Assembly: GCA_947476405.1 (NCBI GenBank) | Contig: CANJQG010000006.1 | Location: forward strand, 21,398-85,397 | Source of the DNA: Thiotrichales bacterium | Lineage (GTDB): Bacteria > Pseudomonadota > Gammaproteobacteria > Francisellales > CACEW01 | Direction: 5' to 3' | Length of the DNA: 64,000 bases | Part shown: positions 1 through 7,465 of the stretch, one piece after another | Layout of the letters: the number at the start of each line of letters is the position of its first letter | How positions within the stretch are numbered: the stretch's first letter is position 1 | The notes under the pieces: generated by a model | Database searches by the model: none | What the model was told of the DNA's origin: nothing | The model's input: only the letters and a program-made list of their open reading frames with translations | Translations under genes and position numbers: made by a program

Positions 1-353
1 CCGATGCAGCCCGCGCTATTTTAAAAGGCGAAAAAAAGATTACCCTGGCCAAAGCCCGCACTAAAGCGACGAGCAACAAAAAACAAATCAAAAAAATAAA
101 AGGCAGATCCATTCCATACGATTCGGATTTATTCGAACATTTACGTCTTCTACGCAAAGACATCGCGCTCAATGCAGGCGTTCCGAGCTATGTTGTCTTC
201 AGTGATGCCAGCTTGATCGAAATGGCGGCTTACTTGCCAAAGAGCATGGATGATTTACTCAAAATCAATGGGATTGGGCAGAAAAAACAACAACAGTATG
301 GCGCGACTTTTCTAGAGGCAATTCAGCACTTTCATACAAAAAATGCGCCCTGA
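1..353 (+). CDS. recQ: RecQ DNA helicase, C-terminal fragment (HRDC domain)
   Basis: This is the 3' end of a gene that begins left of the window; the frame opens at base 3 and stops with TGA at 351-353, giving about 116 residues. It reads as an HRDC domain: a hydrophobic helix with DSDLFEHLRLLRKDIA, then VPSYVVFSDASLIEMA, then a helix-hairpin-helix-like KINGIGQKKQQQYG. This domain order at the extreme C-terminus is typical of RecQ, the 3'-5' helicase of recombination and fork repair, where HRDC aids DNA-structure recognition. The preceding stretch is lysine-rich, as in RecQ linkers. RNase D also carries HRDC domains, but the single terminal copy with this motif set fits RecQ better. The helicase core is outside the window, so the call rests on this domain alone. 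Confidence 0.82.
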   Translation, partial: DAARAILKGEKKITLAKARTKATSNKKQIKKIKGRSIPYDSDLFEHLRLLRKDIALNAGVPSYVVFSDASLIEMAAYLPKSMDDLLKINGIGQKKQQQYGATFLEAIQHFHTKNAP

Positions 354-428
354 AATAAAAACATTAAAGAAAAATCACCTGTCTTATCAAACAAAGAATC
401 TTTTCAAAAAATACAGATCTAAATAAAA

Positions 429-437
429 TTATCCACA
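429..437 (+). promoter_or_regulatory. DnaA box (TTATCCACA)
   Basis: A perfect match to the high-affinity DnaA box. It lies 13 bp left of the AT-rich 13-mer at 450-462, the spacing of a box flanking an unwinding element. A single 9-mer can occur by chance; the clustering with other boxes in the same gap is what makes it notable. Confidence 0.55.
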
Positions 438-449
438 AATTGATTTAAC

Positions 450-462
450 AAAAAAAAAGATC
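450..462 (-). promoter_or_regulatory. AT-rich 13-mer resembling oriC unwinding element
   Basis: Read on the minus strand this is GATC followed by nine T, which fits GATCTNTTNTTTT at every position. Only one clear copy was found, whereas E. coli oriC has three, so the call is tentative. Confidence 0.35.
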
Positions 463-630
463 CAAACATTCTATAAGCCAATTTAAAAAAAAACATCGCT
501 TTCACACTTCAACTATTAAAACATCCACTAAACGCTCTTTCAACAACTGAATAGCGGAGATCAAAAATTAGAAAGAATACAGAAAAACCATAGAGCAAAA
601 TCATTAAAAATAAAAACTTTTTTAACCAAA

Positions 631-643
631 TATCAATATGTTA
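631..643 (+). promoter_or_regulatory. IHF-consensus site
   Basis: TATCAATATGTTA fits WATCAANNNNTTR at every defined position. It lies between the left DnaA box and the right DnaA-box cluster, where a bending site would be expected in an origin. AT-rich DNA yields such matches by chance. Confidence 0.35.
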
Positions 644-719
644 GATAAAATACAGACAAAATCTACCCATGCATAAACAAGGCCTTATCAGATGTCAAGC
701 GCACTCAGGCGAAAGAAAA

Positions 720-897
720 TTTTTTAGCCTCTTGACAAATGAGAACACGCCAATTAATGGAAAAAAAAATCTGAAGACGCTTATTTGATCATCCTTAGGA
801 GGTGCTGATATTCCTTCCATTCATGACTTAACCACAAACTTATCCACAACTTTATCCCAGCCTTCTGTGCATAAGTCAAAAGTCAGTTTTTTAGCCT
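720..897 (+). repeat. 11-bp direct repeat pair
   Basis: TTTTTTAGCCT occurs at 720-730 and 887-897, each followed by a partly conserved tail that includes AATG. The copies lie on either side of the DnaA-box cluster. No function is known. Confidence 0.6.
828..874. promoter_or_regulatory. DnaA-box cluster
   Basis: Within 47 bp lie TTAACCACA (828-836, one mismatch), TTATCCACA (840-848, perfect), TTATCCCAG (852-860, partial) and, inverted, TTATGCACA (866-874, perfect). Boxes are about 12-14 bp apart, compatible with helical phasing. Confidence 0.5.
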
Positions 898-999
898 TTT
901 ACGAATGTCAAATTTAAGCTAAGAATATTTAAAGCAATCGTTTGATATCACTTCGCCATCCAAAAAAAACCAAAACCCAAAATGATCAAAATACAACCC

Positions 1000-1028
1000 T
1001 TGCATTTAAAGCGAAAAACTGTTAGGAT
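1000..1028 (+). promoter_or_regulatory. Promoter of first porin gene
   Basis: TTGCAT at 1000-1005 and TAGGAT at 1023-1028 are separated by 17 bp, a sigma70-type arrangement. The start codon of the porin follows at 1076 after a strong AAGGAG ribosome site, giving a leader of about 40 nt. Confidence 0.55.
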
Positions 1029-1075
1029 GAGCGACTTTCTGCACGTGAATATTTTAACAAGGAGATTTACATATT

Positions 1076-2383
1076 ATGAAATTACGCATACTCAGCCTGG
1101 CCGTTCTATCCGCAATCAGCTTATCTGCCTATGCAGATACAGGGACTGCCTCGTCAATGCAGGACCAAGTCAGCGCATTACAAAACCAGATTAATAGCTT
1201 GCAAAGTCAACTCAATAATATGAACAATCATAGTGCATTAAACAGCATTATCATGACCGATTTTAGCAGCCCACTTGGCCTTTTAAATGATTCACAATAT
1301 GCTTTAGGCACCTTGTTAAATAAGTCCACTTTGAATACCCCGATTGTAGTGGGCGGCAGTATTGAATCAGATCTCCAAACCTGGGGAGGAAGCTTCTCAG
1401 TGCCAAATGCAGTCGGCAACACCACCTATCAAAGCGGCAGTGCTTTTAGCGTCACAGGCGCTGAACTCTACACCATGGCTAATATGGGTGACTGGGTAAC
1501 CGGCCTCCTGGGCTTACAAGGAAACGTCGGCGGAAACTCCGGCTCGCCAATGAGCTTCGATAAAGCCTTTTTGTTATTCGGCAATTTACAAAAAAATCCG
1601 CTCTTTGTAACTGTGGGTGAAATCTACCTTCCTTTTGGTATTTTCAACGGAAATGGCCCCTGGTCTAACAACTTAGATACGGATGCATTCCGAATCTCTA
1701 AAACCAACCAATTAACCTTAAACTTTTATAATAAAGGCTTTTATACCAGCTTTGCCTGGTTTAATACCGCAGCGAACAATAGCGGCTTGCATGATTTTAC
1801 CTATAACATCAGCTATGCCAAATCAGGCACCTTCAACTACTCTGTTGGGGCAGGCTATCTGTATGACATTCGCAACACCAACTCAGGCATTGGCGCCGCA
1901 TATCCAGGGGCTGGCGTATCTGGAAACACAGCGCCCAGCACCTATACTATTTCAGGCAATCGCAATGGCGCATTTGACTTAAATGGCTCTATTGCTTACG
2001 GACATTATAACCTAAATGGTGAATATGACTTCACTGAAAGAGGCGCCTCAAATTTAAATGGCAGCAATACAGGCCCCATGGGTGCATGGAATATTGCTGC
2101 AGGCTACGGCACTTTGTTCTGGAATATTCCAACCAACTTCCAACTTGGATATAGCGCAACTCACAATATGAGCAACATCCCAGCACAGTTATGGGGCATG
2201 GATACCGCATCGGTACAAACTCAAACATCTGATAACAATGCCGGCGTTCAACACAATTGGTTAGTCTCCATGACCAATCAATTCTTCCCCAATGTGTATA
2301 TGAGCCCTGAATATCAATACTCTACTTTATACAATGGAACACATACATGGACTTTAACCTATGACATTTCAGCCTATTTTTAA
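1076..2383 (+). CDS. LbtU/DUF3573-like outer-membrane porin 1
   Basis: A 435-residue exported protein. Residues 1-20 are a signal peptide ending AYA. A short coiled coil follows (about 27-52: QDQVSALQNQINSLQSQLNN), then a long Gly/Asn/aromatic-rich region with alternating beta-strand character, ending in Phe as outer-membrane barrels do. Conserved-looking blocks are MANMGDWV, LPFGIFNGNGPW and GYSATHNM. The pattern matches the LbtU siderophore-porin/DUF3573 family of Legionella and Coxiella; LbtU imports legiobactin, but the substrate here is unknown. A paralog lies at 3424-4707. The start is set by AAGGAG at the right spacing. Two hairpin terminators follow. Family call from general features, moderately sure. 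Confidence 0.78.
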   Translation: MKLRILSLAVLSAISLSAYADTGTASSMQDQVSALQNQINSLQSQLNNMNNHSALNSIIMTDFSSPLGLLNDSQYALGTLLNKSTLNTPIVVGGSIESDLQTWGGSFSVPNAVGNTTYQSGSAFSVTGAELYTMANMGDWVTGLLGLQGNVGGNSGSPMSFDKAFLLFGNLQKNPLFVTVGEIYLPFGIFNGNGPWSNNLDTDAFRISKTNQLTLNFYNKGFYTSFAWFNTAANNSGLHDFTYNISYAKSGTFNYSVGAGYLYDIRNTNSGIGAAYPGAGVSGNTAPSTYTISGNRNGAFDLNGSIAYGHYNLNGEYDFTERGASNLNGSNTGPMGAWNIAAGYGTLFWNIPTNFQLGYSATHNMSNIPAQLWGMDTASVQTQTSDNNAGVQHNWLVSMTNQFFPNVYMSPEYQYSTLYNGTHTWTLTYDISAYF

Positions 2384-2405
2384 GCAATTATACCCTTGCT
2401 TTTTT
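2382..2405 (+). terminator. Rho-independent terminator after porin 1
   Basis: A 6-bp stem AAGCAA/TTGCTT with an 8-nt loop overlaps the porin stop codon and runs into a T tract (2402-2405). Confidence 0.6.
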
Positions 2406-2424
2406 ATCTAAAGTCTTTGATAAT

Positions 2425-2454
2425 GACCATGCTCGGCTTATGAGCATGTCTTTT
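2425..2454 (+). terminator. Second hairpin terminator after porin 1
   Basis: CATGCTC (2428-2434) pairs with GAGCATG (2442-2448) around a 7-nt loop and is followed by TCTTTT. It lies just upstream of the next ribosome site, so it may instead limit read-through into the exported-protein gene. Confidence 0.55.
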
Positions 2455-2475
2455 AACAAAACAAAAGGAATATTC

Positions 2476-2904
2476 ATGAAAAATTTACTTATTACTGCAG
2501 CATTATCTGCTGCATTCTGTGGCACCGCTTTTGCTGCAACAGCGGCTCCTGCAACTGCCATGCCTGCTGCAACAACAGCTGCAAGTGCAACCACTGCAAC
2601 AATCACCATTACCCCCATGAAAAAATCAAGCCTGCTTGCATCTGGAACCGTCGCTTGGGCGCCCCATGCTACTGACAAGCTTGCTGTACAATGGACAGGC
2701 CCAAATAACAGCGACAAAGGCAATTGCCGCAACACCATGCACAAACTCAAGATGGGCTATCCTGTATTTAAAGACAGCCGTACACCTTGGTATAAACAAG
2801 CCAATGGCACCCCAGTTGAATGTACAGGAAACTGGACTGCAGCCGTTGTTAACCTAAGCACCGGAAAAACACTGGCTACAGCAAGCTACACTGTCAGCAA
2901 GTAA
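2476..2904 (+). CDS. Small exported protein, paralogous family member 1
   Basis: A 142-residue protein with a signal peptide ending AFA at about residue 19, an Ala/Thr-rich linker (about 20-42), then a compact domain of about 100 residues. I recognise no family. It is clearly homologous to the products at 2983-3396 and 19926-20327: shared blocks are LLASGT, DKLAVQWT.PNN, a Cys in GNC, TPWY, a second Cys in CTGNW, and TGKTLATASY. The two cysteines are conserved in all three copies and could form a periplasmic disulfide. ATG at 2476 is preferred over an upstream ATG at 2440 because AAAGGAA precedes it and the signal peptide begins there. Function unknown; position suggests an envelope role beside the porins. 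Confidence 0.85.
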   Translation: MKNLLITAALSAAFCGTAFAATAAPATAMPAATTAASATTATITITPMKKSSLLASGTVAWAPHATDKLAVQWTGPNNSDKGNCRNTMHKLKMGYPVFKDSRTPWYKQANGTPVECTGNWTAAVVNLSTGKTLATASYTVSK

Positions 2905-2915
2905 TTTTTACTCTG

Positions 2916-2961
2916 GTTCTTGCTTTTTCTAGACATATAGAAATCGCAAGAACTTTTTTTT
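2916..2961 (+). terminator. Strong Rho-independent terminator
   Basis: GTTCTTGC (2916-2923) pairs perfectly with GCAAGAAC (2946-2953); inside, TTTCTA (2926-2931) pairs with TAGAAA (2938-2943). Eight T residues follow. It ends transcription of exported family member 1. Confidence 0.85.
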
Positions 2962-2982
2962 AACTTACAAAAAGGAATTCTC

Positions 2983-3396
2983 ATGAAAAAATTAGCCCTT
3001 GTTACTGCACTCATTGCATCATTCAGCGCGACCGCTTTTGCTCAAACCAGCCCTACAAGCACAACGACCACAACTGCAAGCACCGCCACCATCAATATTA
3101 CTCTTGAAAAAAAATCTTTTTTGCTTGCAAGCGGAACAATCACACCCGCGACCACTCCTTCTGATAGATTAGCGGTTAAATGGACCAGCCCCAACAATAT
3201 GAATGCCGGAAGCTGCCACAATTCTACTTATAAAATCAAAACTGCTTCAACCCACTTTAAATCCAAACGCACCCCCTGGTATCAAGAATCAAATGGCGCA
3301 CCTGTTGGCTGTGAAGGCATGTGGTCTGCATCTGTTGTTGACTTGACCACTGGAAAAGTATTGGCAACCACAAGCTACGCACTCAGCCTTAAATAA
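2983..3396 (+). CDS. Small exported protein, paralogous family member 2
   Basis: A 137-residue protein with a signal peptide ending AFA (about residue 20), a Ser/Thr-rich linker (SPTSTTTTTAST), then the same domain as its neighbour: LLASGT, DRLAVKWTSPNN, a Cys in GSC, RTPWY, a Cys in GCEGMW and TGKVLATTSY. It is closest to member 1, so the pair probably arose by tandem duplication. AAAGGAATTCTC precedes the ATG. Only 27 bp without a terminator separate it from the second porin, so the two are probably co-transcribed, which hints at a shared envelope function. No known family recognised. Confidence 0.86.
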   Translation: MKKLALVTALIASFSATAFAQTSPTSTTTTTASTATINITLEKKSFLLASGTITPATTPSDRLAVKWTSPNNMNAGSCHNSTYKIKTASTHFKSKRTPWYQESNGAPVGCEGMWSASVVDLTTGKVLATTSYALSLK

Positions 3397-3423
3397 AAAC
3401 GCAAAACTAAAAGGATCATATCT

Positions 3424-4707
3424 GTGAAATTACAAAAACTGACTTTAAGTCTTTTGCCTCTATTGACTATTTCTGCAGCTTATGCAAATGATTCAATCAA
3501 TGCACTCCAGAGTCAAATTAATGCACTGCAAAATCAAATCAATACATTGCAAGCACAAACGACACCGTCAGCAATGGTCATGTCAGACCAGTCTAATCCT
3601 TTTAGCGGCATGCCGGACACCACCTTTCCTTTAGCAATGATGCAGGCTAAAGCGACTTTTAATGCCCCGCTTATTTTAGGGGGAGAGTTAGAAATTGACC
3701 CCCAAATATGGGGGGGTAGTTTTTCAATTCCGGTCGATAGCAGCACCACCTACAACAACGGTAGCGATATTGCAGTTACGACCGCAGATTTAAATACGAT
3801 GGCTAATATGGGACAATGGGTCTCAGCGTATATTTCTATTCAAGGAGGCGTTGCGTCAAATCCCACCACTCTGGATCAAGCTTTTCTGACTTTTGGAAAC
3901 ATTCAACGTAATCCCTTTTTTCTAACGATCGGCGAAACATACCTTCCCTTTGGTGTGTTTAATGGAAATGGGCCTTACGCAAATAACTTGACCACGAATG
4001 CGTTGCGCGCATCCAATACTAATCAAATCTCTTTAAATTATGTAAAAGGTGATTTTTATACCAATTTAGCGGGCTTTGAAAATAAAGATGACCGAAATAA
4101 TCTCGAAGATTTCAGTTATATGGTCAGCTACACAACCACTGGAAACTTTAACTATTCTATTGGCGCAGGCTATCTTTATGATGTTCGAGGAACGGATACC
4201 AGCCTAGGAAATGCATACCCCAACAATAATAACGAAACCACTAAAGTCAATCCTGTGAATACCCCCAACACAATTACCGGTAGCCGTAATGCAGTTTATG
4301 ATTTAAATGGCTTGGTCGCCTATGGCCCCTATGGAATGAATGGAGAGGCCGCCTTAACACAAAGTGGCGCTCAAAATTTAAACGGAACAGAAACCGGCCA
4401 AATGTCTACCTGGAATATTGCAGCGACTTACGACATCCTTCCCTGGGGGATTCCAACTACTTTGTCGATGGGTTATAGTGCAACACATAACATGAATAAT
4501 ATTCCCTTTGTACTCAATGGCATGGCAAATAATTCTCAATCCACTCAAAGCAGCGATAATAATGCAGGAATGGCCCATCAGTGGATCGCCTATATGTCGA
4601 ATGAATTTTTCCACAACATCTATATGAGCCCGGAATTTTCTTACGACACCCTTTACAATGGCACCCATACCTGGGAACTCACCTATGATATTACTGCAAA
4701 TATTTAA
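3424..4707 (+). CDS. LbtU/DUF3573-like outer-membrane porin 2
   Basis: A 427-residue paralog of the porin at 1076-2383, with the same layout: signal peptide (about 1-21, ending AYA), a coiled-coil stretch INALQSQINALQNQINTLQ, then a barrel domain with MANMGQWV, YLPFGVFNGNGPY, DLNGLVAYGPYG and GYSATHNM. The last residue is Ile rather than the usual aromatic residue. Translation starts at a GTG with AAAGGA upstream. It follows exported family member 2 after 27 bp and its end overlaps the convergent membrane-protein gene by 17 bp. Substrate unknown; LbtU of Legionella handles a siderophore. Confidence 0.78.
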   Translation: MKLQKLTLSLLPLLTISAAYANDSINALQSQINALQNQINTLQAQTTPSAMVMSDQSNPFSGMPDTTFPLAMMQAKATFNAPLILGGELEIDPQIWGGSFSIPVDSSTTYNNGSDIAVTTADLNTMANMGQWVSAYISIQGGVASNPTTLDQAFLTFGNIQRNPFFLTIGETYLPFGVFNGNGPYANNLTTNALRASNTNQISLNYVKGDFYTNLAGFENKDDRNNLEDFSYMVSYTTTGNFNYSIGAGYLYDVRGTDTSLGNAYPNNNNETTKVNPVNTPNTITGSRNAVYDLNGLVAYGPYGMNGEAALTQSGAQNLNGTETGQMSTWNIAATYDILPWGIPTTLSMGYSATHNMNNIPFVLNGMANNSQSTQSSDNNAGMAHQWIAYMSNEFFHNIYMSPEFSYDTLYNGTHTWELTYDITANI

Positions 4708-5530
4708 GATGAATTTTAATCTTTAAATAGGCATAACCGAATACCATGAAGCCTGCGCCAATGATCATTAAAATAACGGGCCAGGCAGACAGGTCATTAA
4801 AGTATTTCGCACTTAAATTGAGCACATTGACAATATAAAAGAAAATTAATTCAATCATAATCAACCGATTATGCGTTAAAATAGCAAAAATCAAAACAAT
4901 GAATCCGATCACCAAAGTCAGTCCATCCAAATAGACCGGACAGTGAGAAACAAATAATCCAGCAGTCACCCCCACTAAGAGAAAAAAAGCCCCCAGAGGT
5001 CTTCCCCAAGCTGTTGCGATGCGATGCCAGGCTTGTGGTAAAACCCAAGGTAATAGCCAAAATAGAAACCCAAAAGCTATTTTTTCAACAGCCCCCAGTA
5101 TGCAATAATGATTTTGAAAAAATGGAAATGCAATAAAATAGATCCAAATAACATAAAAAATACAAAATACTTGCACTGTTTTTTGCGTTTCAAAGACTGC
5201 CGGAATCAACATTAAAAAAAGCGTGGCCAGTGGCAAAATAAGACCATCACTTCCGAATAAAACATAAAAAGCCAAGGGCCCCAAAAAACCAAAAAGAAGA
5301 TATAAACACATTCGCAAAAACGGATATTTTTGAGTAAACGACAAAAACAAGGCTAATGCATAAATGACGAAAAGAGGCAAAACAATAAAGAGATTTTTTT
5401 GGAGCCCCGTCAAAACAGTCCAATAGTTTACCAAGGCCAATACCATCGCCGCAGCCATGATCACTGCACCGATAGACCACAAAAATTTTTCTAATACAAA
5501 GGGTGATTTTTCAGGATGTGAAACCGACAT
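4691..5530 (-). CDS. Polytopic inner-membrane protein, unknown function
   Basis: A 279-residue, extremely hydrophobic protein with roughly nine predicted membrane helices spread along its length and a short N-terminal cytosolic stretch. I see no transporter signature, no conserved charged pairs and no catalytic motif. The helix pattern loosely recalls DUF2157/DUF4401-type membrane proteins, but I could not confirm this. The start is supported by TTGGAG 8 nt upstream. Its end overlaps the convergent porin gene by 17 bp. It may be transcribed with the class II DAHP synthase gene 30 bp upstream, though no functional link is evident. Confidence 0.75.
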   Translation of the reverse strand: MSVSHPEKSPFVLEKFLWSIGAVIMAAAMVLALVNYWTVLTGLQKNLFIVLPLFVIYALALFLSFTQKYPFLRMCLYLLFGFLGPLAFYVLFGSDGLILPLATLFLMLIPAVFETQKTVQVFCIFYVIWIYFIAFPFFQNHYCILGAVEKIAFGFLFWLLPWVLPQAWHRIATAWGRPLGAFFLLVGVTAGLFVSHCPVYLDGLTLVIGFIVLIFAILTHNRLIMIELIFFYIVNVLNLSAKYFNDLSAWPVILMIIGAGFMVFGYAYLKIKIHLKYLQ

Positions 5531-5560
5531 TTTATTTCTCCAAATTTAACCGTATGGTAA

Positions 5561-6883
5561 TCAAACAAAATCAACAATTTTTAAGGCAATCTCCATTGCT
5601 TGCTGATAATTCAAACGCGGATCAACCAAACTTTTATAGGCACGCGGAAGATCAGCCTCTGATAAACCACAGGCGCCTCCAATACATTCTGTGACATTCT
5701 CACCCGTCATTTCAAAATGGATCCCACCCAATGGAATATTCAAGTCATGATGAATCGCAAAAGCAGATTTTAATTCTGAAACGATTTCTTCAAAATAACG
5801 CGTCTTTACGCCACTTTTTGTTGTCTTTGTATTGCCATGCATGGGGTCACAAGTCCATAAAACCGGCATCCCTTCTGCCTGAATCCGTTTTAATAAAAAA
5901 GGCAAACGCGCCTCGACTTTACTCGCTCCAGAACGATGAATCAACATGATTTTCCCGGATTCACGCTGTGGATTCAGGACATCCATAATTCGCAAAAGCT
6001 CATCTAAATCCGCCTCTGGGCCCACCTTAATGCCAATTGGATTTTGTATGCCTCGCAAATATTCAATGTGCGCGCCCTCCAAAGCCAGGGTCCGCATCCC
6101 AATCCAGGGAAAATGTGTGCCTAAATTATAATACTGACCCTGAGGCATTTTTTTCGTCAGCGCAGATTCATAAGGCAAATGTAAAGCCTCATGGCTAGTG
6201 TAAAGCGCAACCCGCTGAAGGGCTTCATTTTTAATCCCTGCAACCGATTCAAAAAAACAAATTGCATCGGTAATCGAATGTAAAATCGCTTGATAATTTT
6301 GATGGGCATGATCTTCATGCATAAACTCGAGAACCCATTGTTCAGGATAATGCAAATCTGAAAATCCATCATCTGCAAGTGCACGCAGATGATTTAAAGT
6401 GGCAGCAGAATAGAAGTAAGCATCCAGCATGCGTTGCGGATCAGGCTGACGCGCGGCGAAAGAAAACTCAGGCGCATTAATGATATCTCCACGATAAGCA
6501 GGAAGAGTCACTCCATCACGGGTTTCGATATCCTGCGAACGAGGCTTGGCATATTGACCTGCAACACGACCAATACGAATCACCGGCTTTTTTAAACCAT
6601 GCAATAAAATCACACTCATTTGCAACAAGATTTTAAATTTATTTTGAATCCCCATCGGTGTACAATCTGCAAATTGCTCACTGCAATCACCACCTTGCAT
6701 GATAAACGCACGCCCCGCTTCAGCCTCACAGAGCAATCCACGTAATTTATTGATTTCAAGTGAAGTGACTAAAGGAGGCAATGCCCTTAGCTTTGCCAAA
6801 ATATTGGCTTCCTCTACTCTATTTTCATAGTGGACAGATTGCAGTATCTTTTTAGTCTTCCAGCTATCCGGGGCCCAAGTCAT
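5561..6883 (-). CDS. Class II 3-deoxy-7-phosphoheptulonate (DAHP) synthase
   Basis: A 440-residue enzyme of the plant/actinobacterial class II type. It condenses phosphoenolpyruvate and erythrose 4-phosphate, the first step of the shikimate pathway to aromatic amino acids. Recognisable motifs in order: RAFIMQGGDCSEQF (about 58-71), RIGRVAGQYAKPRS (about 102-115), a GIRTLALEG-like block (about 268), LIHRSGASKVEARLP, WTCDPMHGNT and GGIHFEMTGENVTEC near the C-terminus, which supply metal and PEP ligands. Length is normal for the class. AAGGAG lies just before the ATG, and the first 4 bp overlap the end of the exported-protein gene, so translation is probably coupled. No feedback-regulation domain was seen. 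Confidence 0.93.
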   Translation of the reverse strand: MTWAPDSWKTKKILQSVHYENRVEEANILAKLRALPPLVTSLEINKLRGLLCEAEAGRAFIMQGGDCSEQFADCTPMGIQNKFKILLQMSVILLHGLKKPVIRIGRVAGQYAKPRSQDIETRDGVTLPAYRGDIINAPEFSFAARQPDPQRMLDAYFYSAATLNHLRALADDGFSDLHYPEQWVLEFMHEDHAHQNYQAILHSITDAICFFESVAGIKNEALQRVALYTSHEALHLPYESALTKKMPQGQYYNLGTHFPWIGMRTLALEGAHIEYLRGIQNPIGIKVGPEADLDELLRIMDVLNPQRESGKIMLIHRSGASKVEARLPFLLKRIQAEGMPVLWTCDPMHGNTKTTKSGVKTRYFEEIVSELKSAFAIHHDLNIPLGGIHFEMTGENVTECIGGACGLSEADLPRAYKSLVDPRLNYQQAMEIALKIVDFV

Positions 6884-7401
6884 GCCGCACTCCTTTTTGA
6901 TGCATCTTCAAATAAATGAGGCAAATACCACATTCCATTCGTCTGTAATAAAATATCTTTTAAATCATAATCATTTGCACTCACAGCAGCATTGGCTAAA
7001 GTAACCTGCGCAACCAGCTGATCTTTATTGGCTAAAAAAACATAGTGCTCCACATTAATAATCATTGTCATTAATGTAGACTTTTTTGAACCTTGTTTTC
7101 GAAAACTTAAAGCCCCTGCAAAATGCGAGTTTGTGCGCTTACTTGCAGCAATCGTTAAGGTATTCAATAAAATACTGCCCACTCTATTTATGGGTTGATC
7201 ACTAAAATAAGTGATATCGACAGGGACATTATTTAAAGTAAGAATATAATGATGCCCCGAATCATGCTGTGCAACTAAGCTTCCCGAACTAGAATACATC
7301 ACAAAAAAAAGATTTGTGGGCAGCTCTTTTCCCTGCGCCTCAACACTTATCAATGGACAAAACAACAACATGCTGATCAGCACCTTAAAAACCGCTCTCA
7401 T
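6880..7401 (-). CDS. Exported protein of unknown function
   Basis: A 173-residue protein if translation begins at 7401, where a hydrophobic signal peptide (MRAVFKVLISMLLFC, cleavage near VEA) starts and AGAGGG lies upstream. A longer frame reaches 7473 but would bury the signal peptide internally. The mature part holds a Ser/Gly-rich YSSSGSL, then HHYILTLNNVPVDITYFSDQPINRVGSI, a motif (LTL..V...TYFS..P.R..G) that I associate from memory with uncharacterised exported proteins of Legionella-type bacteria. No catalytic residues recognised. It overlaps the DAHP-synthase start by 4 bp. Confidence 0.72.
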   Translation of the reverse strand: MRAVFKVLISMLLFCPLISVEAQGKELPTNLFFVMYSSSGSLVAQHDSGHHYILTLNNVPVDITYFSDQPINRVGSILLNTLTIAASKRTNSHFAGALSFRKQGSKKSTLMTMIINVEHYVFLANKDQLVAQVTLANAAVSANDYDLKDILLQTNGMWYLPHLFEDASKRSAA

Positions 7402-7465
7402 CTTGCCCTCTTGAATGATCCCCTGCACTTCAGCATAATACAAATCCGAGCAAAAATAAATGCGC

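Larger units (their letters stand above)
354..1075. other. 722-bp AT-rich intergenic region, oriC-like
   Basis: No credible gene fits in this long gap. It is very A/T-rich with several poly-A runs. It holds perfect DnaA boxes (TTATNCACA) at 429-437 (+), 840-848 (+) and 866-874 (minus), weaker ones at 828-836 and 668-676, a perfect IHF-consensus match at 631-643, and at 450-462 (minus strand) a perfect match to the GATCTNTTNTTTT 13-mer of enterobacterial unwinding elements. An 11-bp direct repeat TTTTTTAGCCT lies at 720-730 and 887-897. The composition suggests a replication origin or a DnaA-titrating region, but dnaA is 22 kb away and I see no clear strand-composition switch here. Confidence 0.5.

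Noticed and set aside
797..836. A perfect AGGAGG at 797-802 in the oriC-like gap
   Set aside because: Only non-standard codons at the right spacing and a stop soon after ATGACT; no gene of more than a few codons follows.
982..1194. A 70-residue frame around the first porin start
   Set aside because: It overlaps the porin in another frame, begins before the porin promoter's start site and has no signal or family features.
2388..2750. A 120-residue minus-strand frame opposite the first exported-protein gene
   Set aside because: It mirrors the Ala-rich coding region, lacks a ribosome site, and crosses two plus-strand terminator hairpins.
3400..4707. IS element or phage remnant explaining the duplicated porins
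   Set aside because: No transposase, terminal inverted repeats or target duplications were found near the duplication.
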